From positions 1 through 64,000 of the forward strand of contig JAFWXX010000029.1 in the NCBI GenBank assembly GCA_017522915.1: a stretch of DNA of 64,000 bases. The letters are read 5' to 3'. Under the pieces are notes generated by a model. The model saw only the letters and a list, made by a program, of their open reading frames with translations. It searched no databases and had not been told where the DNA came from. The position numbers were made by a program, and so were the translations under genes. The DNA comes from Bacteroidaceae bacterium (GTDB lineage Bacteria; Bacteroidota; Bacteroidia; Bacteroidales; Bacteroidaceae). Each line of letters starts with the position of its first letter. The stretch's first letter is position 1. This document shows positions 53,474 through 61,897 of this stretch, piece by piece.

Positions 53474-54403
53474 ATGGGCAAAGATATCTTTTACTATAAC
53501 GAGTTCAGCGCGTATCTGCATTCCGTTTTCGGGCGCAAGGTGCAGAAGATAACCCTTGACGGCGGTTTCACATGTCCAAACCGTGACGGCAAGGTGGGGC
53601 GGGGCGGCTGTACCTATTGCAATAACCAGACGTTCAATCCTGCGTATTGCCATCGTCATCTTCCTGTCAAGGAGCAGATGAAGGAGGGCATATCGTTCTT
53701 CTCGCACAAGTATCCTTCTATGCGTTATCTTGCCTATTTCCAGGCATACACCAATACCTATGCCTCTCTGGATATCCTCAAGCAAAGGTATGAAGAGGCT
53801 CTTGAAGTGGATGGCTGTGTAGGGATAGTAATAGGCACGCGCCCCGACTGCATGCCCGATGAACTGCTCGACTACCTTGTCTCCTTGCAGGAGCGTACGT
53901 TTGTCCTTGTAGAGTACGGCATAGAGAGCACCGATGACAATACGTTGCTGCGTATAAACAGAGGACACGACTACAAGTGTGCTGCCGAAGCCGTGGTGCG
54001 TACCGCATCGCGCGGTATCCCGGTGGGAGCACATATAATACTCGGCTTGCCGGGCGAGAACAGGCAACGGCTCATGTTGCAGGCAACAGAACTTTCGCGC
54101 TTGCCGTTGACGACGCTTAAACTGCATCAGCTGCAGCTTATCCGCGGTACACGAATGGCGCAGGAGTATGCCGAACGTCCTGCCGATTTTACACTGTTTG
54201 CGCTCGACGACTACATAGAGACAGTAATCGACTATGTAGAGAGGCTTCGCCCCGATATCGTGCTTGAGAGGTTTGCTTCGCAGTCGCCGAAGGAACTGCT
54301 TATAGCTCCCGATTGGGGGCTGAAGAACCACGAGCTGGTGGATAAGATAAAACGCCGCATGCGTGAGCGTGGTGCTTGGCAAGGGCGTTTGTACAGTGAA
54401 TAG
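53474..54403 (+). CDS. TIGR01212 (YhcC-like) radical SAM protein
   Basis: This protein of about 309 residues fits the YhcC/TIGR01212 radical SAM family. The start FYYNEFSAYLHSVFGRKVQKI and the cluster motif GGFTCPNRDGKVGRGGCTYC carry the cysteines for the 4Fe-4S cluster. IVIGTRPDCMPDELLDYL, LVEYGIESTDDNTLLRINRGH and GAHIILGLPGE are family signatures. The cellular role is not established; a link to RNA modification has been suggested for relatives. Start chosen from the promoter position. Confidence 0.88.
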   Translation: MGKDIFYYNEFSAYLHSVFGRKVQKITLDGGFTCPNRDGKVGRGGCTYCNNQTFNPAYCHRHLPVKEQMKEGISFFSHKYPSMRYLAYFQAYTNTYASLDILKQRYEEALEVDGCVGIVIGTRPDCMPDELLDYLVSLQERTFVLVEYGIESTDDNTLLRINRGHDYKCAAEAVVRTASRGIPVGAHIILGLPGENRQRLMLQATELSRLPLTTLKLHQLQLIRGTRMAQEYAERPADFTLFALDDYIETVIDYVERLRPDIVLERFASQSPKELLIAPDWGLKNHELVDKIKRRMRERGAWQGRLYSE

Positions 54404-54439
54404 CAAAATGGACTTCTGCATGCAGAAGCCCATTTTGCT
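54402..54439. terminator. Bidirectional terminator between the radical SAM gene and aroE
   Basis: AGCAAAATGG...CTTCTGCA and TGCAGAAG...CCATTTTGCT form a near-perfect hairpin between two converging stops. Confidence 0.85.
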
Positions 54440-54440
54440 A

Positions 54441-55190
54441 TCAGTTCCCGTTCCATATTTCCCATGATGCCAGTGCCTGCAGGTACCACATCTCGTATCC
54501 GCTCTTTGTGGCTGCGCCCTGTTCTGCTCCTTTCCGCAGGAAGAGTGTCTCTTCGGGGTTATATACCACATCATAGAGCAAGTGCCTGCCGCTTAGCATC
54601 GGGTAGGGGATGTCCGGGCACAAGTCAACGCCATGCCCTGTCATGCCCAGAGGAGTGCAGTTTACTATGAGCGTGTGGCTCTCCATAATCTCCTTTGTTA
54701 TGTCGCTGTAGGCTATAGCACCGGTTCCGGCTTTCCTCGACACGTAGAGGAATTCAATGCCCAGTCTCCTTAGCGAGCATGCGACAGCCTTGGATACACC
54801 TCCCGTGCCCAGAATCAGAGCTTTGCTGTGCTTGCACTCTACCAGGGGCTTAAGCGAGCGTGTGAAGCCTATAACATCGCTGTTATGCCCTGTTAGGTGC
54901 GGCTTGCCATCGGCATCGTGGGTAACTTTTACAACATTCACCGCGTCAATCTCCCTTGCTTCGTCACTCATCGATTCAAGATAGCGCATCACGTCTATCT
55001 TGTAGGGTATGGTGACATTGAAACCGCATAGTTCGGGGTTCTCCTCCAGAATGCGGGGGAGCTCCTCTATGCTTTCAATCTCAAAAGGAATGTAGCGGGC
55101 ATCAATGCCTTCGTCGGCGAACTTGCCGTTGAAGAAGGCCGGTGATGCCGACTGTGCTAAGGGGTAGCCGATAATGCCGAATTTTCTCAT
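54441..55190 (-). CDS. aroE: Shikimate dehydrogenase
   Basis: This 249-residue cytosolic enzyme reduces 3-dehydroshikimate to shikimate with NADPH in aromatic amino-acid synthesis. FGIIGYPLAQSASPAFFN carries the shikimate-binding SxS region, FNVTIPYKIDVM the catalytic lysine, LTGHNSDVIGF the aspartate motif, and ILGTGGVSKAV the NADP-binding loop. It lies 12 bases after purC in the phoH-purC-aroE run. Confidence 0.96.
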   Translation of the reverse strand: MRKFGIIGYPLAQSASPAFFNGKFADEGIDARYIPFEIESIEELPRILEENPELCGFNVTIPYKIDVMRYLESMSDEAREIDAVNVVKVTHDADGKPHLTGHNSDVIGFTRSLKPLVECKHSKALILGTGGVSKAVACSLRRLGIEFLYVSRKAGTGAIAYSDITKEIMESHTLIVNCTPLGMTGHGVDLCPDIPYPMLSGRHLLYDVVYNPEETLFLRKGAEQGAATKSGYEMWYLQALASWEIWNGN

Positions 55191-55202
55191 TATGGAGTTC
55201 TA

Positions 55203-56147
55203 TTATCCGAGGTAGCTGCTTATGTTCTTCTCTATGCGTGCATTGATGTCCTCGCACTCCTCTTTCACGAACTTCTCGCCTGTAATGTTCTCGTAAAGCT
55301 CGATGTAGCGGTTGCTTATGCTCTCGACAATTTCGTCGGTCATCTCAGGAACCTGCTGGCCCTCCTTGCCCTGGAAACCGTTCTCCATGAGCCATTCGCG
55401 AACAAACTCCTTGGAGAGCTGTTTCTGTGCCTCGCCCTTCTCGAACTTCTCTTCATATCCTTCGGCATAGAAGTAACGGCTGCTGTCGGGTGTGTGAATC
55501 TCGTCCATCAGGTAGATAGTGCCGTTATGCTTGCCGAACTCATACTTGGTGTCAACAAGAATGAGTCCTCTTTCGGCAGCAATCTCTGTTCCGCGCTCAA
55601 AGAGTGCAAGGGTGTATTTCTCCAGCAATGCATACTCTTCGGGAGTTGCAAGCCCCTGTGCGAGAATCTCCTCCTTTGAAATGTCGGCATCGTGCTCTCC
55701 AATTTCAGCCTTTGTCGTAGGAGTGATTATCGGCTGAGGGAACTTCTGGTTCTCTCTCATGCCTTCGGGAAGCTTTACGCCGCAAATCTCGCGTACACCG
55801 CTCTTGTATGCACGCCATGCCGAGCCGCAGAGGTAGCCACGTACAATCATCTCAACCGGGAAGCCTTCGCACATTACACCAACAGTGACCATAGGGTCGG
55901 GTGTCGCGAGTTTCCAGTTCGGGCAGATGTCGGTTGTGGCATCAAGGAACTTCGCTGCAATCTGGTTCAGCATCTGTCCTTTGAAGGGTATGCCTTTGGG
56001 CAACACTACATCGAATGCCGATATGCGGTCAGTGGCTACCATAACCAGCTTGTCGTCGCCCACTGTATATACATCGCGTACTTTGCCGTGATAAACGCTC
56101 TTCTGTCCCTTGAAATTGAATTCTGTGTTTGTTAATGCTTTTGCCAT
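55203..56147 (-). CDS. purC: SAICAR synthetase
   Basis: This 314-residue enzyme joins aspartate to CAIR in purine synthesis. [30 protein letters not shown] is the family's ATP-binding start, [19 protein letters not shown] and [12 protein letters not shown] are the central signatures, and [17 protein letters not shown] follows. The length is that of the longer eukaryote-like version found in Bacteroidota. It lies 12 bases after phoH. Confidence 0.97.
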   Translation of the reverse strand: MAKALTNTEFNFKGQKSVYHGKVRDVYTVGDDKLVMVATDRISAFDVVLPKGIPFKGQMLNQIAAKFLDATTDICPNWKLATPDPMVTVGVMCEGFPVEMIVRGYLCGSAWRAYKSGVREICGVKLPEGMRENQKFPQPIITPTTKAEIGEHDADISKEEILAQGLATPEEYALLEKYTLALFERGTEIAAERGLILVDTKYEFGKHNGTIYLMDEIHTPDSSRYFYAEGYEEKFEKGEAQKQLSKEFVREWLMENGFQGKEGQQVPEMTDEIVESISNRYIELYENITGEKFVKEECEDINARIEKNISSYLG

Positions 56148-56159
56148 TGTATTATGTTT

Positions 56160-57122
56160 TTATTGTTCTTTCTTTGTATTCCTGCTCTCCTTTTCATACG
56201 CCTCGTATGCCTCGACGATTCGTGTGACGAGCTTATGGCGTACAATATCTTTCTTGCCGAGCTTTACAAAACCTATTCCCTTCACTCCATCGAGTATGCG
56301 CAACGCGTGCATGAGTCCCGAATTGCTGTTCTGCGGAAGGTCTATCTGGGTAAGGTCGCCGGTTATAATCATCTTGGTGTTTGTTCCCATTCGTGTGAGG
56401 AACATCTTTATCTGCTGCGGGGTAGTGTTCTGCGCCTCGTCAAGGATTACCACCGCATCGTTGAGGGTACGTCCGCGCATGAACGCCAACGGTGCAATCT
56501 GTATCACGTTGTTGTCCATGTACTCCTTTAGCTTTGCAAGCGGAATCATATCCTCCAGCGCATCGTAGAGCGGCTGCAGGTAGGGGTCAATCTTGTCGCG
56601 CATGTCACCGGGCAGGAATCCCAGTTTCTCTCCGGCCTCTACTGCCGGTCGGCTGAGTATGATTTTCCTTATCTCGCGGTTCTTCAACGCCTTCACTGCA
56701 AGCGCAATGGCCGTGTAGGTCTTTCCTGTTCCGGCAGGGCCTACAGCGAACAGCATGTCGTTCTTCCTGTACTCCTCTACAAGACGGCACTGGTTCTCGG
56801 TGCGTGGGTAAATGGGGCGGCCGTTTATGTTATATACGATAACATTGCTGTCGCTTCCCTTGTCACCCTTCTTGCCGTTCACCGCATCTATTATGGCCTC
56901 TTCGTTCAGGCTGTTGTACTTGTTGCAGTAATCCTTGAGCAGTTCTATTACCTTGTTGAACTTTTCGAGCTCGTCATCGTCGCCCATGGCCTTTATTATA
57001 TTGTCGCGTGCAACGATACGCAGCTTAGGATGCAGCTTCTTGAGCATCTGAAGATGTATGTTGCCTGCTCCGTAGAAGCCAACAGGGTCAATGCCGTCGA
57101 GTATAAAATGTCTTTCAATCAT
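56160..57122 (-). CDS. PhoH-family ATPase
   Basis: This 320-residue protein is a PhoH-like P-loop ATPase, probably an RNA-linked helicase or nuclease partner. The Walker A is VGPAGTGKTYTAIALAVKAL (about 130-149), Walker B VVILDEAQNTTPQQIKMFLTRMG, and ITGDLTQIDLP follows. The N-terminal part has a short KH-like or adaptor region. It sits 11 bases after the hydrogenase gene and 12 before purC, so it shares a transcript with housekeeping genes. Confidence 0.92.
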   Translation of the reverse strand: MIERHFILDGIDPVGFYGAGNIHLQMLKKLHPKLRIVARDNIIKAMGDDDELEKFNKVIELLKDYCNKYNSLNEEAIIDAVNGKKGDKGSDSNVIVYNINGRPIYPRTENQCRLVEEYRKNDMLFAVGPAGTGKTYTAIALAVKALKNREIRKIILSRPAVEAGEKLGFLPGDMRDKIDPYLQPLYDALEDMIPLAKLKEYMDNNVIQIAPLAFMRGRTLNDAVVILDEAQNTTPQQIKMFLTRMGTNTKMIITGDLTQIDLPQNSNSGLMHALRILDGVKGIGFVKLGKKDIVRHKLVTRIVEAYEAYEKESRNTKKEQ

Positions 57123-57133
57123 TGTCGTTCAAA

Positions 57134-58576
57134 TCATTTCTTCTTTATCTCGGCTTCGAAGCGGCGCGAAGCCTCGCCGCCTTCGCTGCATGCGCATGGG
57201 CCGGTAATGCATCCGCCGGGGCATGACATTACCTCTACCAGTTTGCCGGGGCATTTGCCTGTCTTGGCGTATGCACGCAGCATGGCAATGTTCTTCTTGT
57301 GCAGGTCGGCTATTACCACACCCTCTATGCTTTCGTCTCCAATATGGTTCTTTACAGCCGTGAACACGCCGGTTGTCTTTGCGAAGTTGTGTGCATCGCG
57401 CGATGCTGCTTCGGTCGGTGTATATGGCATGGTGCTATCAATATCCACTCCCATTCCCTGTATCACAGCGTCGAGCTCGCGGAAGGTCCAAACGAAATCG
57501 ACATTCTTGTCAGCGGCACCCTCGGCTTTCTTTGAGGCACATGGCGCAATGAACACTGTAGTGCATCCGGGGAATTTCTCCTTGGCATATTCGGCAGTGT
57601 AGTGCATGGGCGAGCCTGTCGATGATACGTACTTCACAAGGTCGGGTATATGTTTCTTTGCCAGGTTGACGTATGCCGGGCAACAGCTCGTTGTCATGAA
57701 CGGCTGTCCTTCCTCAATCTTCTCCTTCAGTTCCTCGGCTTCGCGGCGTATGGTCTCTTCCGCACCGTAGGCAACCTCGATTATATCGTTGAAGCCTATC
57801 GCCTTCAATGCACCATATACATGCTCTATCGGCTTGCCGAACTGTGCCAGCACTGCCGGGGCAACCATTGCGATTGTCTTTTCTCCTGTACGCATGCGCT
57901 TGAGTACATCGAACACCTCGCATTTGTCGAATATCGCGCCGAACGGGCATGCATTGAGGCACTTTCCGCAGTAAATGCACTTCTCCGGGTCTATGTGCTC
58001 TATGCCGTATTCGTCCTTTGATATAGCCTTTACGGGGCATGCCTCCTCACATGGGACAGGCATGTATATGATTGCATGGTATGGGCATACCTGGTGGCAC
58101 TTTCCGCAACTGATGCATTTGTCGTGGTCGATGTGCGCCTTGCCATCCTTGTCATAGTATATAGCATCCTTGGGGCAGTTCGTGTAACATGGCCGTGCAA
58201 CGCATCCGCGGCAGAGGTTCGACACCTCGTAGTTTATCTTTACGCAGGATGAGCATGCTTCGTCCATTACGTGGAGAACGGCACCGTTCTGCATGTCAAC
58301 CTCCTTGCGCTCAAGCATGCGCTTTGCGTAGGTGCTGAGGCTGTCCATCTCGTTCACCTCGTCCTTCATGGTGAAGCCGAGCATAGCCATGGTCTTGTAT
58401 TTCACTACTGCGCGTTCCTTGTGGATGCAGCATCTTCCCTTTGGCTTCTGGTTGCGGGGGTACATCTCGTAAGGCATACTGTCGATGGATTCAAGGAGCT
58501 CGCCTTTCTTCCACATTGCAACCAATTTTGATAAAAGTCGATATCGTACAAACATTACATTATTATTATAAGCCAT
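57134..58576 (-). CDS. [FeFe] hydrogenase, group B-like
   Basis: This 480-residue protein has the H-cluster motifs TSCCPAY (C298/C299), APCASKKAE (C346) and CPGGC (C452/C456), the last two ligating the catalytic cluster. In front are ferredoxin-type cysteine sets: 122/125/130/134, 154/157/160/164, 176/180 and 200/203/206/210. The changed motifs (APCASKK in place of MPCxxKK) and the short accessory region fit group B enzymes of fermentative anaerobes, which make or use hydrogen with ferredoxin. The maturases hydE and hydG lie divergently next door. No hydF is present in this window. Confidence 0.9.
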   Translation of the reverse strand: MAYNNNVMFVRYRLLSKLVAMWKKGELLESIDSMPYEMYPRNQKPKGRCCIHKERAVVKYKTMAMLGFTMKDEVNEMDSLSTYAKRMLERKEVDMQNGAVLHVMDEACSSCVKINYEVSNLCRGCVARPCYTNCPKDAIYYDKDGKAHIDHDKCISCGKCHQVCPYHAIIYMPVPCEEACPVKAISKDEYGIEHIDPEKCIYCGKCLNACPFGAIFDKCEVFDVLKRMRTGEKTIAMVAPAVLAQFGKPIEHVYGALKAIGFNDIIEVAYGAEETIRREAEELKEKIEEGQPFMTTSCCPAYVNLAKKHIPDLVKYVSSTGSPMHYTAEYAKEKFPGCTTVFIAPCASKKAEGAADKNVDFVWTFRELDAVIQGMGVDIDSTMPYTPTEAASRDAHNFAKTTGVFTAVKNHIGDESIEGVVIADLHKKNIAMLRAYAKTGKCPGKLVEVMSCPGGCITGPCACSEGGEASRRFEAEIKKK

Positions 58577-58610
58577 AATTAATTGTAACTATACTGGAGT
58601 TCGCATATAT

Positions 58611-58692
58611 TGTCATCTCAAATGCATGTGAGAGATCTCTTATGCCGTGAGGCTTTGGGGATTTCTCGTCGCTCTGCTCTGTCGAAATGACA
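58611..58692. repeat. 82-base dispersed-type inverted repeat
   Basis: The ends TGTCAT and ATGACA are inverted, and the inside holds AGAGATCTCT and ATTTCTCGTCGCTCTGCTCT. This looks like the widespread short palindromic element of Bacteroidales with an inner GCTCTGCTC arm. It lies between the divergent hydrogenase and hydE genes and may affect their promoters. Confidence 0.55.
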
Positions 58693-58756
58693 GGACCGCA
58701 GTTTTGCTTGAATTTAAACAGCTTCTTAAAGAACTTCCAAATTCGCAGTAAAATTA

Positions 58757-58788
58757 TTTAAAAAAAAACTCGATTTCAACTATTTTTG
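58757..58788 (+). promoter_or_regulatory. Promoter for hydE-hydG
   Basis: TTTA (58757-58760), a 20-base spacer and TATTTTTG (58781-58788) fit the Bacteroidota promoter with one base off in the -33 box. The start codon at 58873 lies 85 bases on. Confidence 0.6.
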
Positions 58789-58872
58789 CAGTAATGTTCG
58801 TAAACACCCTGAATTTCTTTGAAATCATAGGGCGTTTTCCCGTGCAGAGGAATCATGTAATTGCATGCAAAT

Positions 58873-59946
58873 ATGGAAAAGAGAGAACTTGATGCTCTTG
58901 TAGAGATACTTTCAAGGAAGGAACCTGTTCCCGAAGAGGTGTGGAACTTGCTCCTTGCAGCCCCGTCTGTGAGCGACAGGGAGTATCTTGCCATGCGTGC
59001 AAGGGAGGTGGCTCAGGCTTGCTTCGGCAAGGGGGTCTATGTACGCGCGCTCATAGAGATAAGTTCCTATTGCCGTAACAATTGCCGTTACTGTGGTCTG
59101 AGGTGCAGCAACGGCGATGCCAGGCGATACCGTTTGAGCAAGGGCGAAATTGTGGATTCATGCCGCAAAGGGGCTGCTCTAGGGTTCAATACCTTTGTGC
59201 TGCAAGGAGGTGAAGACCCTGTACAGAATGATGCGTGGCTTGCCGATGCTGTGGCTGCAATAAAGGCCGAATTCCCCGAAAAGGCTGTTACGCTTTCTGT
59301 GGGCGAGCGTTCGTCCGAAGGATACGCGCTCCTGCGAAGTGCCGGTGCCGACAGGTATCTGTTGCGTCATGAGACTGCCGATGAGGAGCATTATGCGTTC
59401 TTGCATCCGCAGACGATGAGTGTGGTAAACCGCAAGCAATGCCTTTATGAACTGAAAAGGTTGGGTTATCAGGCTGGTGCAGGCATGATGGTCGGTTCTC
59501 CGGGGCAGGAAACACGGCATCTGGTTGCCGACATGATGTTCCTCGATTCGCTTAAGCCGCAGATGATAGGCATAGGGCCGTTCATTCCGGCAAAGGGCAC
59601 TCCGTTTGCCGGCGAGAAGAGCGGCAACGTAGAACAGGTGCTGTATCTCATCTCACTCTTGAGGCTGCGTTTCAGGAGTGCTCTCATACCTGCCACGACA
59701 GCCCTTGCTACATTGTGCAGCGACGGAACGGAACGGGCAGTGCTGGCAGGGGCAAATGTGGTTATGCCGAATCTTACACCGCTTGAAGCAAGAGACAAAT
59801 ATACGATATACGACAACAAGAAGAGCAACGGCAGCGAGTCGGCCGAACAGCTTTCTCTGCTCGAAGAGAAGCTGAGTGGCATTGGCTATCATATTGATTA
59901 TGGCCGCGGCGATTATGAAGGCTTTGAAAAACTAAGATATGTATAA
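58873..59946 (+). CDS. hydE: [FeFe] hydrogenase H-cluster maturase HydE
   Basis: This radical SAM enzyme of about 357 residues helps make the bridging dithiolamine or a precursor of the H-cluster. The SAM cluster motif is in EISSYCRNNCRYCGLR (CxxxCxxC), followed by FNTFVLQGGEDP, GAGMMVGSPGQ and PFIPAKGTPFAGE. The ATG at 58873 is preferred to the TTG at 58861. It overlaps hydG by 8 bases and so forms a two-gene operon with it. Confidence 0.95.
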   Translation: MEKRELDALVEILSRKEPVPEEVWNLLLAAPSVSDREYLAMRAREVAQACFGKGVYVRALIEISSYCRNNCRYCGLRCSNGDARRYRLSKGEIVDSCRKGAALGFNTFVLQGGEDPVQNDAWLADAVAAIKAEFPEKAVTLSVGERSSEGYALLRSAGADRYLLRHETADEEHYAFLHPQTMSVVNRKQCLYELKRLGYQAGAGMMVGSPGQETRHLVADMMFLDSLKPQMIGIGPFIPAKGTPFAGEKSGNVEQVLYLISLLRLRFRSALIPATTALATLCSDGTERAVLAGANVVMPNLTPLEARDKYTIYDNKKSNGSESAEQLSLLEEKLSGIGYHIDYGRGDYEGFEKLRYV

Positions 59947-61357
59947 TCCGAAATCCAAAACAGCAGCTGAGTTTATCAGTGACAGCGAGATTCTATCAAC
60001 GATAGAATACGCGCGTGAGAATGCGGCGAACCGCGCATTGGTGGAATCGGTCCTTGAGAAGGCACGTGCTTGCAAGGGACTTACTCATCGTGAGGCAGCC
60101 TTGTTGCTTGAGTGCAACGACCCCGATTTGACAGAACATGTGTTCAGGCTGGCAAATGAGATAAAGCACCGTTTCTATGGCAATAGGATAGTGATGTTCG
60201 CGCCTCTCTATCTTTCCAACTATTGCGTGAACGGCTGTGTCTATTGCCCCTATCATGCAAAGAACAGGACAATCAGTCGCAAGAAGCTTACTCAGGAAGA
60301 GATTCGTGCAGAGGTCATTGCCTTGCAGGACATGGGACATAAGCGTCTGGCTCTGGAAGCCGGCGAGCATCCTCTCAAGAACCCGATTGAATATATCCTT
60401 GAGAGCATAGAAACTATCTACAGTATAAAGCACAAGAACGGTGCCATACGCCGTGTAAATGTCAATATAGCGGCAACTACGGTCGAGAATTACCGTCGTC
60501 TGCGTGATGCCGGAATAGGAACATATATTCTTTTCCAGGAGACATACAACAAGTCCAATTACGAGGCATTGCACCCGACTGGGCCCAAGAGCGACTATGC
60601 GTGGCACACCGAAGCAATGGACCGTGCCATGCAGGGCGGCATTGACGATGTAGGCATAGGCGTCCTCTTTGGTCTTGAGACCTACCGTTACGATTTTGTC
60701 GGTCTCCTGATGCATGCCGAGCATCTTGAGGCAACATACGGTGTAGGGCCGCATACGATAAGCCTTCCCCGTCTCTGCAAGGCCGACGATGTCGATACAG
60801 ATGATTTTGAGAATGCTGTGCCGGATGATATCTTCTACAAGATTGTGGCAGTGACACGCATAGCAGTCCCTTATACAGGAATGATAATATCCACACGCGA
60901 GAGTGCAAGGAGCAGGGAAAGGCTGCTTGAACTTGGAATTACCCAAATAAGCGGTGGCTCGCGCACCAGCGTAGGCGGATATGTCAGCCCGGAACCCGAA
61001 GAAGAGAACTCGGCGCAGTTCGATATTGCCGACCACCGTTCGCTCGATGAGGTTGTGGAGTGGCTCCTCGACCTTGACCATATACCGAGCTTCTGCACGG
61101 CGTGTTATCGTGAGGGGCGTACAGGCGACCGTTTCATGACGCTTCTCAAGAACGGGCAGATATCCAACTGCTGTTTGCCGAATGCACTCATGACTTTGAA
61201 GGAGTATATAAGGGATTATGCCTCTCCTGCTACCCGTGCAAAAGGCGAAGCTATGATAAAACGCCTGCTTGAGGATGTCCCTAACGAACGCGTACGCAAC
61301 AAGGCAAGTGAATACCTTTCGAGAATCGATAACGGCGATAGGGATTTCAGGTTCTGA
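59939..61357 (+). CDS. hydG: [FeFe] hydrogenase H-cluster maturase HydG
   Basis: This 472-residue radical SAM tyrosine lyase makes CO and cyanide from tyrosine for the H-cluster. The SAM cluster motif is YCVNGCVYCPYHAKN (CxxxCxxC). LALEAGEHPLKNP, YILFQETYN and DDVGIGVLFGLETYRYDF are family signatures, and the second cluster site is in the C-terminal part (FCTACYREGRTGDRF, then SNCCLPNALMT). Length fits full HydG. Confidence 0.97.
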   Translation: MYNPKSKTAAEFISDSEILSTIEYARENAANRALVESVLEKARACKGLTHREAALLLECNDPDLTEHVFRLANEIKHRFYGNRIVMFAPLYLSNYCVNGCVYCPYHAKNRTISRKKLTQEEIRAEVIALQDMGHKRLALEAGEHPLKNPIEYILESIETIYSIKHKNGAIRRVNVNIAATTVENYRRLRDAGIGTYILFQETYNKSNYEALHPTGPKSDYAWHTEAMDRAMQGGIDDVGIGVLFGLETYRYDFVGLLMHAEHLEATYGVGPHTISLPRLCKADDVDTDDFENAVPDDIFYKIVAVTRIAVPYTGMIISTRESARSRERLLELGITQISGGSRTSVGGYVSPEPEEENSAQFDIADHRSLDEVVEWLLDLDHIPSFCTACYREGRTGDRFMTLLKNGQISNCCLPNALMTLKEYIRDYASPATRAKGEAMIKRLLEDVPNERVRNKASEYLSRIDNGDRDFRF

Positions 61358-61372
61358 TATCATTGAAAAATC

Positions 61373-61410
61373 AACAGGCATAAGAGACGGCTTCTTTTGC
61401 CTGTTTTTTT
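61373..61410 (+). terminator. Intrinsic terminator of hydE-hydG
   Basis: AACAGGCA and TGCCTGTT enclose an inner AAGA/TCTT pair and end in a run of T. Confidence 0.8.
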
Positions 61411-61534
61411 ATATAATATTATATATTATACCAATTAATTTATTTATATTTGCCAAAAGTGCGAATATGACACCTGCAATAAAGGTGTATGACATAAATA
61501 TAGTGCATTAGCTTTACTATCTTACTGATGGGGG

Positions 61535-61705
61535 CATTTTGCTCCGACGAGGTCTATCCTTGTTAAACTTGGCGGTTAAATCAAAGAAAGAATAGTAGCA
61601 AAGTTAATGTCCATGCTATAGCAGCGTGGACAACTTGCTTATCTTTCTTTCGGGTAACGCCAAGACCTCATCAGTGGATAATGCAAAGTTGTCCACGTTT
61701 TTTTT
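61535..61705 (+). ncRNA. Candidate rod-shaped structured RNA (6S-like or switch)
   Basis: Four nested helices stack into one long rod: GAGGTCT/AGACCTC, CTTGGCG/CGCCAAG, AAAGAAAGA/TCTTTCTTT and TGTCCA/TGGACA with an inner TGC/GCA. An internal asymmetry lies near TTAAATC. The rod is followed by a hairpin and eight T. Such a long rod with a bulge is the shape of 6S RNA, which sequesters RNA polymerase. However, the terminator arm is also complementary to one rod arm, so it could be a switch. Promoter elements upstream are weak. Class is uncertain. Confidence 0.5.
61674..61704 (+). terminator. Terminator at the end of the rod-shaped RNA
   Basis: GTGGA and TCCAC form a short stem followed by eight T (61697-61704). 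The right arm can instead pair with CGTGGACAACTTGC in the rod. Confidence 0.6.
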
Positions 61706-61809
61706 GCCATATCCCTCTGGTGTAGCCATTAACGGTTGTACAGCACTATTGTTCTTTGATATTCTTTTAAAATAAATCAATTTAAACATTTTAACATAAT
61801 TTAACTTTC

Positions 61810-61819
61810 GGGGGGGGGG
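61810..61819 (+). repeat. Homopolymer tract of ten G
   Basis: Ten consecutive G stand out in AT-rich sequence, 20 bases before a consensus -7 box and 78 before the start of a surface protein. Such tracts are prone to length change. Confidence 0.8.
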
Positions 61820-61838
61820 TAAAAAGTCGGCTTATTAT

Positions 61839-61846
61839 TACTTTTG
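61839..61846 (+). promoter_or_regulatory. -7 box for the surface protein gene
   Basis: TACTTTTG is a perfect TAnnTTTG. The expected -33 position falls in the ten-G tract, and TTTC at 61806-61809 lies just beyond it. Confidence 0.5.
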
Positions 61847-61897
61847 TCACATTGTGGTGATGTAGGCAATAGTATTAATTATATAATTTTATACCTT

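Noticed and set aside
53270-54574. 434-residue antisense open frame across the radical SAM gene
   Set aside because: It is the shadow of a clearly conserved radical SAM gene and shows no domain of its own.
59996-61381. 461-residue antisense open frame opposite hydG
   Set aside because: HydG motifs are intact on the plus strand; the antisense frame has no recognisable features and results from codon bias.
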